DNA of 64,000 nt from NCBI GenBank assembly GCA_910586855.1, contig CAJUJH010000001.1:620001-684000 (forward strand), written 5' to 3'. A model generated the notes under the pieces. That model made no database searches and had not been told where the DNA came from. It saw nothing but the letters and a program-made list of their open reading frames with translations. This stretch comes from Candidatus Gastranaerophilales bacterium. GTDB lineage: Bacteria; Cyanobacteriota; Vampirovibrionia; Gastranaerophilales; Gastranaerophilaceae. Below, one piece after another: positions 16,197 to 25,751 of this stretch. The number at the start of each line of letters is the position of its first letter. Within the stretch, counting starts at the first letter, position 1. The position numbers were made by a program, and so were the translations under genes.

Positions 16197-16232
16197 GATA
16201 ATATGATTATAACAAAAAAGGAGAAATATACA

Positions 16233-17420
16233 ATGCGAACCTCAAAAAGATTAGACAGAATACCACCCTACCTTTTTGCAAGAATTGACGCAAAAATAGC
16301 CGAGGCTAAAACCAAAGGGATAGATATTATTTCTCTTGGTGTAGGAGACCCTGACACGCCAACGATTCAAACGGTTGTGGATGCTATGCATAAGGCTGTT
16401 GATAATCCTAAAAACCATGATTATCCGCCTTATAACGGTACAGAAGCTTTTAGAAAAGCAAGTGCAGACTGGATGAAGGAAAGGTTTGGAGTGGAACTTG
16501 ACCCTGAGGCTGAAGTTTTAGCAAATATAGGTTCAAAAGAAGCGATAGCACATGTTTTCTTTGCTTTTGTAGACCCAGGCGATGTTACTTTATGCCCGGA
16601 CCCCGGGTATCCTGTGTATCAAAACGCAACAATTTTAGCAGGCGGAGAGCCTTATTCTATGCCGCTTTTAGCTGAAAATAACTTTCTGCCTGATTTGGAT
16701 AAAATTCCTGAAGATGTGGCGCGCGCTGCAAAACTGATGTTTTTAAATTACCCAAACAATCCGACAGGAGCTGTTTGTGACCTTGAATTTTATCAAAAAG
16801 CAGTTGACTATTGTAAAAAATATGATATTTTATTGTGTTCTGATTTAGCTTATTGTGAGATGACATATGACGGGTATAAAGCCCCTTCCGTGCTGCAGGC
16901 TAAAGGTGCAAAGGATGTTGCAATTGAATTTTACTCTCATTCAAAATCATATAATATGACAGGCTGGAGAGTTGGTTTTATAGCGGGAAATGCTTCTGCA
17001 ATAAAGGCTTTAGGTACAATTAAAAATAATATTGATTCCGGTGTATTTAAAGCAATTCAGGATGCTGCAATTGAAGCTTACAGGGCACCTAAAAGTGAAA
17101 TTGAAAAATTAAATCTTATGTATAAAGAGCGCAAAGAGCTTATGGAGAAGGGTTTAGCGGAGCTTGGCTGGAATGTTAAACCATCTAAGGCAACTTTTTA
17201 TCTATGGCTTCCTTGTCCAAAAGGCTTTACCAGTGAGGAATTTGCTACTGTGATGCTTGAAAAAGCCAATATAGTGGTACCTCCAGGCAATGGGTACGGT
17301 AAATACGGTGAAGGTTTCTTTAGGATAGCTCTCACAAAGCCTGTAGATGTACTCCAAAAGGCACTTTTAAAAATGAAAGAAGCCGGTATTTCTTATAATA
17401 TGAATAAAACCTGCGTTTAA
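16233..17420 (+). CDS. dapL: LL-diaminopimelate aminotransferase
   Basis: A PLP-dependent class I/II aminotransferase. GVGDPDTPT, YPNNPTGAV, the cofactor lysine in SHSKSYNMTGWR, and the C-terminal PGNGYGKYGEGFFRIAL are characteristic of the bacterial DapL group. It converts tetrahydrodipicolinate directly to LL-diaminopimelate for lysine and peptidoglycan synthesis, the route used by cyanobacteria, plants and chlamydiae. I choose ATG at 16233 (395 residues) because AAAAGGAG lies 9 nt upstream and MRTSKRLDRIPPYLF is the usual N-terminus; an ATG at 16203 is in frame but unsupported. Confidence 0.92.
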   Translation: MRTSKRLDRIPPYLFARIDAKIAEAKTKGIDIISLGVGDPDTPTIQTVVDAMHKAVDNPKNHDYPPYNGTEAFRKASADWMKERFGVELDPEAEVLANIGSKEAIAHVFFAFVDPGDVTLCPDPGYPVYQNATILAGGEPYSMPLLAENNFLPDLDKIPEDVARAAKLMFLNYPNNPTGAVCDLEFYQKAVDYCKKYDILLCSDLAYCEMTYDGYKAPSVLQAKGAKDVAIEFYSHSKSYNMTGWRVGFIAGNASAIKALGTIKNNIDSGVFKAIQDAAIEAYRAPKSEIEKLNLMYKERKELMEKGLAELGWNVKPSKATFYLWLPCPKGFTSEEFATVMLEKANIVVPPGNGYGKYGEGFFRIALTKPVDVLQKALLKMKEAGISYNMNKTCV

Positions 17421-17428
17421 TAGTCTTA

Positions 17429-17461
17429 AATGCACTCTGCAATATAGCCGCAGAGTGCATT
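17429..17461. terminator. Stem-loop between dapL and tsaD
   Basis: AATGCACTCTGC and GCAGAGTGCATT form a perfect 12-bp stem with a 9-base loop. There is no T run after it on the plus strand, so it may be an attenuating or mRNA-stabilising hairpin rather than a complete terminator. Confidence 0.6.
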
Positions 17462-17492
17462 AAAAAACAAAAACTGTTAAGGTAGAAAAATT

Positions 17493-18476
17493 ATGTTAAT
17501 TTTTGGAATAGAAACAAGCTGTGATGAAACAGCTTGTGCGATTGTAAAAGATGGCAGAGAGGTGATTTCAAATGTTGTTGCCTCTCAAATTAAGACACAC
17601 CAAGCATTTGGCGGGGTAGTGCCTGAAGTGGCTGCAAGAGAACATCTTGACGCTATTAATGTAGTTATTGAAGAAACCTTTGCGCAATCAGGGATTAAGC
17701 CTTCTGAAATAGATGCTTTTGCGTCAACTGCAGGACCCGGGCTTGTTGGCTGTCTTCTTGTCGGTCTAAACGCTGCAAAGACACTGTCTCTTGTGTATAA
17801 TAAGCCGTATATCCCCGTCAATCACTTAAAAGCGCACGTTTGTGCAAACTTTATTGATACAGATTTAAAACCGCCTTTTACGTGCCTTCTTGTATCGGGC
17901 GGGCATACACAGATAATCAATGTTTCAGACTATGGAAAAAGTGAGATTGCAGCAAGCACGATAGATGATGCCACAGGAGAAGTGTATGATAAGGTTGCAA
18001 GATTGCTTGGTTTGTCCTACCCTGGTGGGATTCAGCTTGATAAACTGGCTCAAAACGGCAATAGAGAAGCTTTTAAGCTCCCTGAAGCAAAGGTTGGCGA
18101 GGATGAGTTCAGTTTCTCGGGACTTAAAACTGCAGTTCTTAGGCTAACCCAGCGTTTTAAAAACGAGCAAATGCCCGTCAACGATATCTGTGCAAGTTTT
18201 CAAGAAACTATCACTTCAACATTAATTAAAAAAACCGTAAAAATTGCACAGAAAAATAATTCAAAAACAATTGTTCTTGCTGGCGGAGTTGCAGCAAATT
18301 CAAGGCTTAGAGAAAAACTCTTTGAACTACAAAAGCCTGAAAACGGTTCATATCAAGTCTTTGCACCAAAGATGAAATATTGTACCGATAATGCTGCAAT
18401 GGTGGCATCGGCTGCATTTTTTAATCCTATGAAAGTTGAAAATCCTCTAGAACTAGAGGTTTTCTCCAGAGGGTAA
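17493..18476 (+). CDS. tsaD: tRNA N6-adenosine threonylcarbamoyltransferase
   Basis: Starts with MLIFGIETSCDETACAIV and carries the metal-binding NHLKAHVCAN motif, the SGGHTQI phosphate motif, KVARLLGLSYPGG and VLAGGVAANSRLR. At 327 residues it is normal for TsaD/Kae1/Gcp. It transfers the threonylcarbamoyl group to A37 of ANN-decoding tRNAs. Start is supported by AAGGTAGAAAAATT before ATG. It is followed by a good intrinsic terminator and may be co-transcribed with dapL through the preceding stem-loop. Confidence 0.96.
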   Translation: MLIFGIETSCDETACAIVKDGREVISNVVASQIKTHQAFGGVVPEVAAREHLDAINVVIEETFAQSGIKPSEIDAFASTAGPGLVGCLLVGLNAAKTLSLVYNKPYIPVNHLKAHVCANFIDTDLKPPFTCLLVSGGHTQIINVSDYGKSEIAASTIDDATGEVYDKVARLLGLSYPGGIQLDKLAQNGNREAFKLPEAKVGEDEFSFSGLKTAVLRLTQRFKNEQMPVNDICASFQETITSTLIKKTVKIAQKNNSKTIVLAGGVAANSRLREKLFELQKPENGSYQVFAPKMKYCTDNAAMVASAAFFNPMKVENPLELEVFSRG

Positions 18477-18543
18477 TTTTAAAATATATTTCTGCTATAA
18501 ATTTATTTTATTAATTGGTTAAGAAAAATTAACAATTATATAT

Positions 18544-18576
18544 AAAAACCGCTTAAAATTAATTAAGCGGTTTTTT
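18544..18576 (+). terminator. Intrinsic terminator of tsaD
   Basis: AAAAACCGCTTAA and TTAAGCGGTTTTT form a 13-bp stem with a 6-base loop followed by T residues. Confidence 0.9.
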
Positions 18577-18657
18577 AAATGTTTCTCAACTTACGTTCAC
18601 TGCAGTGCTTCAATCGTAAAATCAATTATTTTTGCGATTATCACGCCGGTTCACGCA

Positions 18658-18936
18658 CTATTTTTTGTTAACAAGTTCTTTGAATTTTTTACCAGCAGAA
18701 AATGCAGGAACTGTTTTTGCAGCAATTTTAATTTCTTTTCCTGTTTGTGGGTTTCTACCAGTTCTAGCAGCACGTTTACGAGCTTCAAAAGTACCAAAAC
18801 CAACTAGAGTAACTTTTTGTCCTTTAGAAACTGATTTTTGAACTGTTTCAATGAAACCGTTTAAAACTTCAGCTGCTTCTTTTTGAGTAACTTTCGCTTT
18901 TTTAGCAATTTCTTGTACTAATTCTTCTTTGTTCAT
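18658..18936 (-). CDS. hup: HU-family DNA-binding protein
   Basis: A 92-residue nucleoid protein with the full HU/IHF pattern: MNKEELVQEIAKKAKVTQKEAAEVL, VTLVGFGTFEARKRAARTGRNPQTG, and the ending VPAFSAGKKFKELVN. The arm contains the DNA-intercalating proline (NPQTG). It bends and compacts DNA. It is monocistronic, with a promoter and a GGAAAGGGG ribosome-binding site ahead of ATG. Confidence 0.96.
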   Translation of the reverse strand: MNKEELVQEIAKKAKVTQKEAAEVLNGFIETVQKSVSKGQKVTLVGFGTFEARKRAARTGRNPQTGKEIKIAAKTVPAFSAGKKFKELVNKK

Positions 18937-18965
18937 TTAGAACCCCTTTCCTTATTTCTTGTATG

Positions 18966-18994
18966 ATTATATTTAATTTTTGGGCATGTTGCAA
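18966..18994 (-). promoter_or_regulatory. Sigma-70-type promoter of the HU gene
   Basis: On the minus strand TTGCAA (18994-18989), 17-bp spacer and TATAAT (18971-18966). Confidence 0.75.
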
Positions 18995-19058
18995 GTTTTT
19001 TTATTTGTAAATACAAAATATATACTAATTTTAAATAAAATTTGTTATAATAAATGGT

Positions 19059-19394
19059 ATGAAGAATTTAAGATGGTATGATAAAGATAAGTACTTAAGT
19101 GCCTTTATGACGCTTTTACAGAAGCTTTCAGACGATATTCAATCAAAAGTTGCAGTTGATATTATGCTTTATGTTCCGAAAGTTATTGAAAAAGATTTCA
19201 AACAATTTATTAAGATTGTTGCGGAGCATAATCCAAAACAGTATCAAAGGTGGTATGACCATAATCCTCATTTGCACACAGCAGTTGAATCTATAAGAAA
19301 TTTAACCCCGGAGCAAAGAGAGAAGCTTTTAGGGGCAATTTCAGATATCATAATAAAACACACAAATCAAAATCCCTTTAAATTTGGAAAATAG
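19059..19394 (+). CDS. Conserved-looking hypothetical protein, 111 residues
   Basis: A soluble, highly charged helical protein with paired aromatics (MKNLRWYDKDKY, QRWYDHNPHLH) and no signal peptide or membrane segment. No family is recognised. It lies 17 bp before the SDR gene, so the two are likely one transcript. TATAAT (19046-19051) is only 7 nt before ATG and there is no Shine-Dalgarno sequence, which points to a leaderless mRNA and supports the start. Confidence 0.7.
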   Translation: MKNLRWYDKDKYLSAFMTLLQKLSDDIQSKVAVDIMLYVPKVIEKDFKQFIKIVAEHNPKQYQRWYDHNPHLHTAVESIRNLTPEQREKLLGAISDIIIKHTNQNPFKFGK

Positions 19395-19411
19395 CAAAAT
19401 AAAGGCAATAT

Positions 19412-20107
19412 ATGTTTAATGTATTAATAACGGGCTCATCTTCAGGCATTGGTTTGGAAACGGCAAAAGTTTTAAGAGCAAAAGGTTACAGTGTATTTCA
19501 AACCGGGAGAAGAAATCTTGAGATTGAAGACTATTTAAGCATTGAATTATCCTGCTTTGAACATGCAAAAATGCTGTATGAGAAAACCATTGAAAAATTT
19601 GGCAGCATTGATATATTAATAAATAATGCAGGAGAGTATTTTTATTCCCCAATAGAAAGGGTGCAGCCTTATGATATTGAAAGAGTTATGATGTTAAATC
19701 TTTCAATACCTTATTATTTGGCTTCTTTATGTGTTTCCCAGATGAAAGAAAAGCGTTTTGGGCGTATTATAAATATCGCTTCGATTTCTGCAAGCGTAGG
19801 TGAAGCAAATGCAAGCCTTTATGCTGCAACAAAAGCCGGCATGTATGGTATGACAAAATCTTTAGCTCTTGAACTTGCCCAATATAATATTACAGTAAAT
19901 TGTATAAGCCCGGGCTGGGTTGAAACAGCACTTATGAATGAAATAAACGAAGAAGATAAGGCTGAAATCCTTGATGTGGTGCCTCAAAGAAGATTTATAC
20001 AACCTATTGAGATATCAAACTTAATAAGATATTTAATATCTGAAAAGGCAAAAGGCTTAACCGGGCAAAATATCAATCTTTGTGCAGGATTAAGTGTCGG
20101 GTCGTAA
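19412..20107 (+). CDS. Short-chain dehydrogenase/reductase
   Basis: A 231-residue Rossmann-fold SDR. The nucleotide motif is TGSSSGIG (7-14), then NNAGEY, the catalytic serine in INIASISASVG, and YAATK with the catalytic Tyr and Lys. The sequence is FabG-like but the substrate cannot be inferred; it is not in a fatty-acid gene cluster. It follows the 111-residue hypothetical gene closely. Confidence 0.88.
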   Translation: MFNVLITGSSSGIGLETAKVLRAKGYSVFQTGRRNLEIEDYLSIELSCFEHAKMLYEKTIEKFGSIDILINNAGEYFYSPIERVQPYDIERVMMLNLSIPYYLASLCVSQMKEKRFGRIINIASISASVGEANASLYAATKAGMYGMTKSLALELAQYNITVNCISPGWVETALMNEINEEDKAEILDVVPQRRFIQPIEISNLIRYLISEKAKGLTGQNINLCAGLSVGS

Positions 20108-20235
20108 ATAATCCGCCTTTGCAAATATTAATAATTAATTTCAATGTAATTTTTTACAGGCGTAGTTCCTGCGTCTGTATTTGTAAAATATTTTTGTGTA
20201 TAGAAAATATTAAAAAATATTGCACATTATTGCGG

Positions 20236-20913
20236 TTAAGTTACCTGCTCATCTCTTCCTGAAAGTTTTTTGCCTGCAGTTTTGCCTATACTGTATGCTC
20301 CAATTGAACCTGCAACAAATAATAATCCTATACCTACTTTTGCTGCAGTTTTTTGTCCTTTTGTTAAGTTCTTAAATTTATCAGCCGCATTTGCAAAAAT
20401 CTTCTTTATCCCTTTAGAATGTTTAATGGTGTCTTTTAGAACATTATCAGGGCAATCTGTTAATTTAAAGAAATTATTTTTTGTTGTTTTCATTAATTTT
20501 TCACAGCCAAACATTAAGCCCATAGCAGAGCCCTCTTCTATTAGTGCAGCATACTGGTCTTCATCTTTTAAAATTCTTATACCTGCAGCCCCTACTAAAA
20601 GCGGGTTTACTGCTTTTTGGGCAATCGCGCCAAAGATTGAATTAGTTCCCGCATTGCTTGCCAAAGTTTTGACAGCATCCGTTGTTCCGGTTTTTTCAGC
20701 CACTGCCAGTATTCCGCTATCTAAAAAGCTTGTGGCAGATTTTGCAGCATCTCCGAAAATAGAAGCTGTGGATGAAATTTTATCAGTTAAGGAACCAAGC
20801 TGCGCTGCAGTGGCGCCAATTCTTCCGGTGTCTTGACCTGATGCAACTTTTCCTCCGTTTCTAAGGAAAAATATGCCGGTTTGCACTATCCCATCAATAG
20901 ATGTTGGACACAT
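20236..20913 (-). CDS. Lineage-type membrane protein, unknown function
   Basis: A 225-residue Gly/Ala/Ser-rich protein with hydrophobic stretches near residues 105-115 and 195-212 (VGIGLLFVAGSIGAYSIGKTAG). The rest is helical and basic. No conserved enzyme motif is seen. A TATTAT hexamer 7 nt before ATG with no Shine-Dalgarno sequence suggests a leaderless message. The 188-codon open frame on the opposite strand is a shadow of its composition. About 128 bp between this gene and the SDR hold no recognisable feature. Confidence 0.65.
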   Translation of the reverse strand: MCPTSIDGIVQTGIFFLRNGGKVASGQDTGRIGATAAQLGSLTDKISSTASIFGDAAKSATSFLDSGILAVAEKTGTTDAVKTLASNAGTNSIFGAIAQKAVNPLLVGAAGIRILKDEDQYAALIEEGSAMGLMFGCEKLMKTTKNNFFKLTDCPDNVLKDTIKHSKGIKKIFANAADKFKNLTKGQKTAAKVGIGLLFVAGSIGAYSIGKTAGKKLSGRDEQVT

Positions 20914-21068
20914 AGCTTAAATAATACCTTCTAACCTTCTATATATTAATAAAGTATTTTTTGCACAAAAAATTGCCCGATATTTTAAAGATTAATATTT
21001 GTTTACAAGTAATTCCTTTTGATGTTAGAATAAGAATATAGATTTTACAGGGGTAAAAGGAGTTTTTA

Positions 21069-22340
21069 ATGGTAGAAGTTAGACCCTTAGACGGGATTGT
21101 TTATAATCAGGCAAAAGTTAAGATAAATGATTGTTTTGCACCGCCATACGATGTTATAACAAATGAAGAGCAGCAAAAACTATATGAAAGAAGTAAATAT
21201 AATATCGTAAGACTTATTTTATCAAGTGCAAAAGATAGATATGAAGATGCCAAAAAAAGCTTTGAAGATTGGCAGGGTGAAGAAGTCCTAATTAAGACAG
21301 AAAAACCGTCAATTTTTTATATAATACAAAAATATACAACAGAAAACGGTAAAAAGGTTGAGCGCAAAGGGTTTATAGCAAAAAATAGAGTTGAAGAGTT
21401 TTCTTCTAAAAAAATCCTTCCGCATGAATACACTATGGGCGGACCAAAAGAGGATAGATTGAAGCTGACGCGTGCATGTGAAGCTAATTTCAGTCAAATT
21501 TTTATGGTGTATTCAGACCCTTCTATGTTAATTGAAAAAGAAATTGCGCCAAAATACGTATCAAAAGCTCCTTTTATTGATGCCACAGATGATAAGGGAG
21601 TTCAAAATTTAGTTTATATTATTGATGAACCTTCTGATATTGAAAAAATTCAAAACCTTTTATCTGATAAAACCCTTTTAATAGCTGACGGTCACCATAG
21701 ATACGAAACTGCCCTTAATTATTCTAAAGAATCCAAAAACCCCGAGGCGCAGTATGTTATGAGTTATTTTACAAATTCTGAAGATGATAATTTAATCATT
21801 TTCCCAACCCACAGAATCATAACAAAATTTATAGAACCTTATGTTTTGCTTGAAAGTGTTAAAAAGTATTTTGATTTATCGGAATATACATTTATAAGTT
21901 CAAACAAAAAAGATGTTAAAGAAAAATTCTTATCAGACCTTGAAAAATCAAATGCTGAGCGCATTTCAATGGGTCTTTATATGAAAAATGTTAATAAATT
22001 TTATCTTTTAAAATTAAAAGATGGGATTTTGGATATGATTGATGCGCCGGATGTATTGAAAAAGCTTGATTTAACGGTTCTGCATGAATTGATTATAACT
22101 AACGAGCTAGGGTATACAAGGGAAGAACAAATGGCTCAAGATGGTATAAAATACATCAAACAAGAATTTGAAGCATTTGATATGATTGATAAAGGAACGG
22201 CGGAAGCAAGCTTTATTATGGCATATCCAAAGATGCAGGATATTAAAGATATTTCAGCTGCAGGGTATAGGATGCCTCAAAAATCAACCTATTTTTATCC
22301 AAAATTATTAAGCGGGGTTGTGATTAATCCTCTAAGCTAG
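21069..22340 (+). CDS. DUF1015 family protein
   Basis: A 423-residue cytosolic protein with the DUF1015 landmarks: N-terminal VRPLDGIVY and CFAPPYDVIT, then LPHEYTMGGPKEDRLKL, and the hallmark IADGHHRYETAL near residue 215. The family is widespread and is sometimes linked to serine metabolism by gene neighbourhood; the reaction is unknown. GGGGTAAAAGGAG precedes the start. It is first in a probable operon with the debranching enzyme, M20 peptidase and EamA transporter. Confidence 0.9.
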   Translation: MVEVRPLDGIVYNQAKVKINDCFAPPYDVITNEEQQKLYERSKYNIVRLILSSAKDRYEDAKKSFEDWQGEEVLIKTEKPSIFYIIQKYTTENGKKVERKGFIAKNRVEEFSSKKILPHEYTMGGPKEDRLKLTRACEANFSQIFMVYSDPSMLIEKEIAPKYVSKAPFIDATDDKGVQNLVYIIDEPSDIEKIQNLLSDKTLLIADGHHRYETALNYSKESKNPEAQYVMSYFTNSEDDNLIIFPTHRIITKFIEPYVLLESVKKYFDLSEYTFISSNKKDVKEKFLSDLEKSNAERISMGLYMKNVNKFYLLKLKDGILDMIDAPDVLKKLDLTVLHELIITNELGYTREEQMAQDGIKYIKQEFEAFDMIDKGTAEASFIMAYPKMQDIKDISAAGYRMPQKSTYFYPKLLSGVVINPLS

Positions 22341-22379
22341 AATATCCCGTTATTAGTTATTTAAAGGGAAAGGCTGCCA

Positions 22380-24503
22380 ATGCTTACTACATCATATACA
22401 AGATTTGGTGCAAATTACGATAAAGAAAACAACCTTATTAATTTTAGGTTGTTTTCAAAAAATGGTACAGATGCTATATTGTGCTTATTTCATAAACCAA
22501 AAGGCGAAGACAGTTTTTTAAATATCAAAATGGAAAAAAGCGGGGATGTCTTTACAGCATCTTTAAATTTAAGCAACATACCTGAAATTAAATCTGTTTT
22601 GGATGGCAACCCTTTATACTATGGGTACAGAGTATTTGGCGCCAACTATGAATATACTGAAAATTGGACACCCGGGTCAAAAAAAGGTTTTAAATCGAAG
22701 CTTGATAGCTTGAATAACCGCTTTAACCCGAATAAACTTGCCTATGACCCTTATGCAAAAGAATTAAGCCACCTGCACCACAGCGTATCAAAAGACCTTG
22801 AAATATTCAGGTCCGGGAAATTATATTTTGAAGATAATCAAAGGCTTGCACCAAAGTCTGTGTTTAAAATCAATAATGAAATAGAAATTCAAAAAACAAC
22901 AAAAAGAGCTCTTGTTGATGAAATTATTGGCGAAGTTCATTTAAAAAGTCTCACAGCACTTTCAAATCTTGAATCTGCAGGAACATATAAAGGTGCAGGC
23001 GAATTTGCTGCAAATCTGAAAGCGCTTGGGGTTACAATGGTTGAGTTTCTGCCTCTTTATGAATTTGACAATAATGAAGGAATAGGAAACTATTGGGGGT
23101 ATATGCCTTTATGCTATTTTGCACCTCATAAAGAATACGCTTTTAATCAAGGCGATGGTGAAGTTATCTCTGAATTTCGTGAAATGGTAAATGCTCTGCA
23201 CAAAGAGGATATAAAAGTTTGTCTTGATGTTGTGTATAACCATACAGGGGAAGCTAAGGTATACAATAACGATAAAGAAGATGTTAACCTTTTTTCTTAT
23301 GCTTTGATTGACAATAAAGAATATTATAAAGCAAGAACAGATGGTTTTTATGTTGACCGTTGCGGCTGCCAGAATGATTCAAATACAGCAGGAGAAGGGT
23401 TTAGAAACTTAATTGTTGATTCACTTGAGTATTGGATAAAGCAGGGAGTGGATGCATTTCGTTTTGATTTGGCAACCTCTTTAATGGATACAAGAAAAGA
23501 TGCTGATGTTTATTACGATGCAAAGAAAAGTATTGTAGGACAGCTTAAAGAAGAGCTTCAAAACAGGGGAATAAAGATAAATAATCCGGATGAATCGGCA
23601 GATGGGGTAAATTTAATAGCGGAACCCTGGACATGCAGCGGGTATAATGCCTATCAATTAGGGAATTTTCCTGAATTTTTTGCTGAGTGGAATGATGTTT
23701 CAAGAAATACCATCCGCGCCTTTTCTGTGCGTCCAAATTCCGTTGATTTTCTTGCAATAAAGCATATTATAACAGGCAGCCCTCATAAATTTGGCAATAA
23801 AAACAGGTCTCTAAATTTTGCAGCATGTCATGACGGCTTTACTCTTTGGGATTTAAATTCTTATGATAAGAAGTCGCCAAATACCTGTGGGGGCTCTGAT
23901 TGGGAACTATGCTCATCATTCAAAGGAGATAAAATCTTAAGAGATAAAGCTATAAGAAATGAAGCTGCGCTTTTAGCTTTATCTTACGGCAGTTTTATGA
24001 TTCAGGTAGATGATATTGTGCTGCATTCAAAGGGCGGGAATAATAACAGCTATAATATTGATGGGGATGTTAATTATATCAACTACAATCTGGATAATGA
24101 AAAACAGAAACTTTCAGATTTTATTAAAAATTTAATTGAATTTAGAAAAAAACATAAAATATTTAAAGATAAACTCTATGTTGAAAATATGGAATTTTAC
24201 GGTCACCTGGCACGTCCATTCCCTGATATTTCACCATTTTGGACACTTCCTGATATGAATTTTATGTCTTATAAAACATACAATGAGGAAGAAACCTTTT
24301 TTGTTGCTATGAATAAGGGAAACAATAATGCTAAATTTATCCTTCCAAGAGAGGTGAAAAATGAAGGCAAAAATTATTATATCGTATTTGATACAAAGAG
24401 TAATGATTTTTACCCTGAAGGTATTCTCTATGAACCTGAAGGAGAAGAGCCTACATATATAATTGAACCGCATACAATAGTTTTTATGCTCATAAAGGAT
24501 TAA
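22380..24503 (+). CDS. glgX: Glycogen debranching enzyme / isoamylase-type GH13
   Basis: A 707-residue GH13 enzyme. An N-terminal CBM48-like beta domain (about 1-160) is followed by the catalytic barrel: GEVHLKSLT, VEFLPLYEF, DVVYNHTGE (region I), the nucleophile in DAFRFDLA (region II), the general acid in NLIAEPWTC (region III) and the region IV segment around NFAACHDGFTLWDL. These place it with GlgX/isoamylase enzymes that cleave alpha-1,6 branches of glycogen. The 3' neighbour begins 3 bp later. The exact GlgX versus TreX/isoamylase assignment is tentative. Confidence 0.85.
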   Translation: MLTTSYTRFGANYDKENNLINFRLFSKNGTDAILCLFHKPKGEDSFLNIKMEKSGDVFTASLNLSNIPEIKSVLDGNPLYYGYRVFGANYEYTENWTPGSKKGFKSKLDSLNNRFNPNKLAYDPYAKELSHLHHSVSKDLEIFRSGKLYFEDNQRLAPKSVFKINNEIEIQKTTKRALVDEIIGEVHLKSLTALSNLESAGTYKGAGEFAANLKALGVTMVEFLPLYEFDNNEGIGNYWGYMPLCYFAPHKEYAFNQGDGEVISEFREMVNALHKEDIKVCLDVVYNHTGEAKVYNNDKEDVNLFSYALIDNKEYYKARTDGFYVDRCGCQNDSNTAGEGFRNLIVDSLEYWIKQGVDAFRFDLATSLMDTRKDADVYYDAKKSIVGQLKEELQNRGIKINNPDESADGVNLIAEPWTCSGYNAYQLGNFPEFFAEWNDVSRNTIRAFSVRPNSVDFLAIKHIITGSPHKFGNKNRSLNFAACHDGFTLWDLNSYDKKSPNTCGGSDWELCSSFKGDKILRDKAIRNEAALLALSYGSFMIQVDDIVLHSKGGNNNSYNIDGDVNYINYNLDNEKQKLSDFIKNLIEFRKKHKIFKDKLYVENMEFYGHLARPFPDISPFWTLPDMNFMSYKTYNEEETFFVAMNKGNNNAKFILPREVKNEGKNYYIVFDTKSNDFYPEGILYEPEGEEPTYIIEPHTIVFMLIKD

Positions 24504-24506
24504 AAA

Positions 24507-25730
24507 ATGGAATTAGTGGAAATATTCAAAGAGCTTGTTGTTATCCCATCACCTTCAATGGAAGAAGAGAAGGTGGCGCAAAAAATTATTGAAATCTTAT
24601 CAAATGCAGGAATTGAAGCAAAATTTGATAATTATGGAAATATTTATGCAAAAATTGAACAGCAAAATACAAAAGCAAAAGGACTTTTGTTGTCTGCGCA
24701 TATGGATGTTGTAGGGGATGATACACCTGTAAATATTATTGAAAATAACGGTCCTTGCGGGCATATTATTGAAACCGATAAGACAAGAACTCTTGGGGCA
24801 GATGACAAAGCAGGAGCAGCTGCAATTATAAAAGCGCTTTTGGATATTAAAAACGGCACAATTAGTCCAAATTATACTATTGAAGCCATTTTTACAAGAG
24901 ATGAAGAAAATTCTATGACAGGAATTGAACATGTTGAATTTAATAACCTAAACTCAGAATATGTGCTTGTTTTGGATTCCGATAAGCTTGGAAATTTTGA
25001 AATATCAGGTGCCGGGTATCTGAAATTTACAGTATCGGTGAATACATCCTATGGCGGGCATTCAGGGCTTGATATAGCAGATGAAAAACGCTTGAATGCT
25101 GCAAAAATAATTACAGAGATTATAGAAAAAATTCCGCAAGGTGTTTATAAAAAAGATGAAACAGGCACCATAACTTCAATAAACCTTGGCTCTATTATAG
25201 GTGGCGGAGTTGAAAATGCTTTATACCAAGCTGTAAAAAAGAATTTAAAAGGAAAAGAAGCCGTTGAATTTACGGCAAAAAATTCAATGTCAAATATTAT
25301 AAATACAACAGCCTTTGCTCACTATTCTTTAAGGAGTTCTGATAATAAAATAAAAGATGAGCTGATAGCAAAAATTCAAAATATAATTGAAGAATTTAAT
25401 AAAAAATATAAAGGACTTGCTGAGGCTAATATCGAAATAGAAGAACATCTGCCCGTTTTTGAAAAATCAGAGGATGAAACCCTTATAAAAACTGCAAAAT
25501 TAGCAGCAGCAAAGGCGGGTGTTAGTCTAAAAATTTCATCATTCCATGCAGGAGCCGAAACTCATATTTATGCAAACAGGAAAAATAAATCAAATATCGC
25601 TTTTAAGCCTGTTTTAATGGGTATTGCAGATGTTTATAATATGCATTCATCTACAGAAAAGATTGATATTGAAAGCTATAAAAAGGGGTATGGTTTTTTA
25701 AAAGCTTTTCTTGAAGAATATAATAGATAA
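24507..25730 (+). CDS. M20 family zinc peptidase (PepT-like)
   Basis: A 407-residue di-zinc aminopeptidase of the M20 clan. Zinc-ligand motifs are SAHMDVVG, TLGADDKAG (bridging Asp), FTRDEENSMTG with the catalytic and ligand acids, VLDSD, and the late His in HAGAETHIYANR. A lid/dimerisation domain occupies roughly 190-310. It resembles peptidase T-like COG2195 proteins acting on small peptides in the cytosol. Tight spacing places it in the operon with the debranching enzyme. Confidence 0.88.
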   Translation: MELVEIFKELVVIPSPSMEEEKVAQKIIEILSNAGIEAKFDNYGNIYAKIEQQNTKAKGLLLSAHMDVVGDDTPVNIIENNGPCGHIIETDKTRTLGADDKAGAAAIIKALLDIKNGTISPNYTIEAIFTRDEENSMTGIEHVEFNNLNSEYVLVLDSDKLGNFEISGAGYLKFTVSVNTSYGGHSGLDIADEKRLNAAKIITEIIEKIPQGVYKKDETGTITSINLGSIIGGGVENALYQAVKKNLKGKEAVEFTAKNSMSNIINTTAFAHYSLRSSDNKIKDELIAKIQNIIEEFNKKYKGLAEANIEIEEHLPVFEKSEDETLIKTAKLAAAKAGVSLKISSFHAGAETHIYANRKNKSNIAFKPVLMGIADVYNMHSSTEKIDIESYKKGYGFLKAFLEEYNR

Positions 25731-25751
25731 TAATTCTGCTATAAGGATTAA

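Noticed and set aside
20270..20836. A 188-codon open frame on the plus strand
   Set aside because: It is antisense to the Gly/Ala-rich membrane protein at 20236-20913, whose composition keeps both strands open. It has no ribosome-binding site and no recognisable motif.
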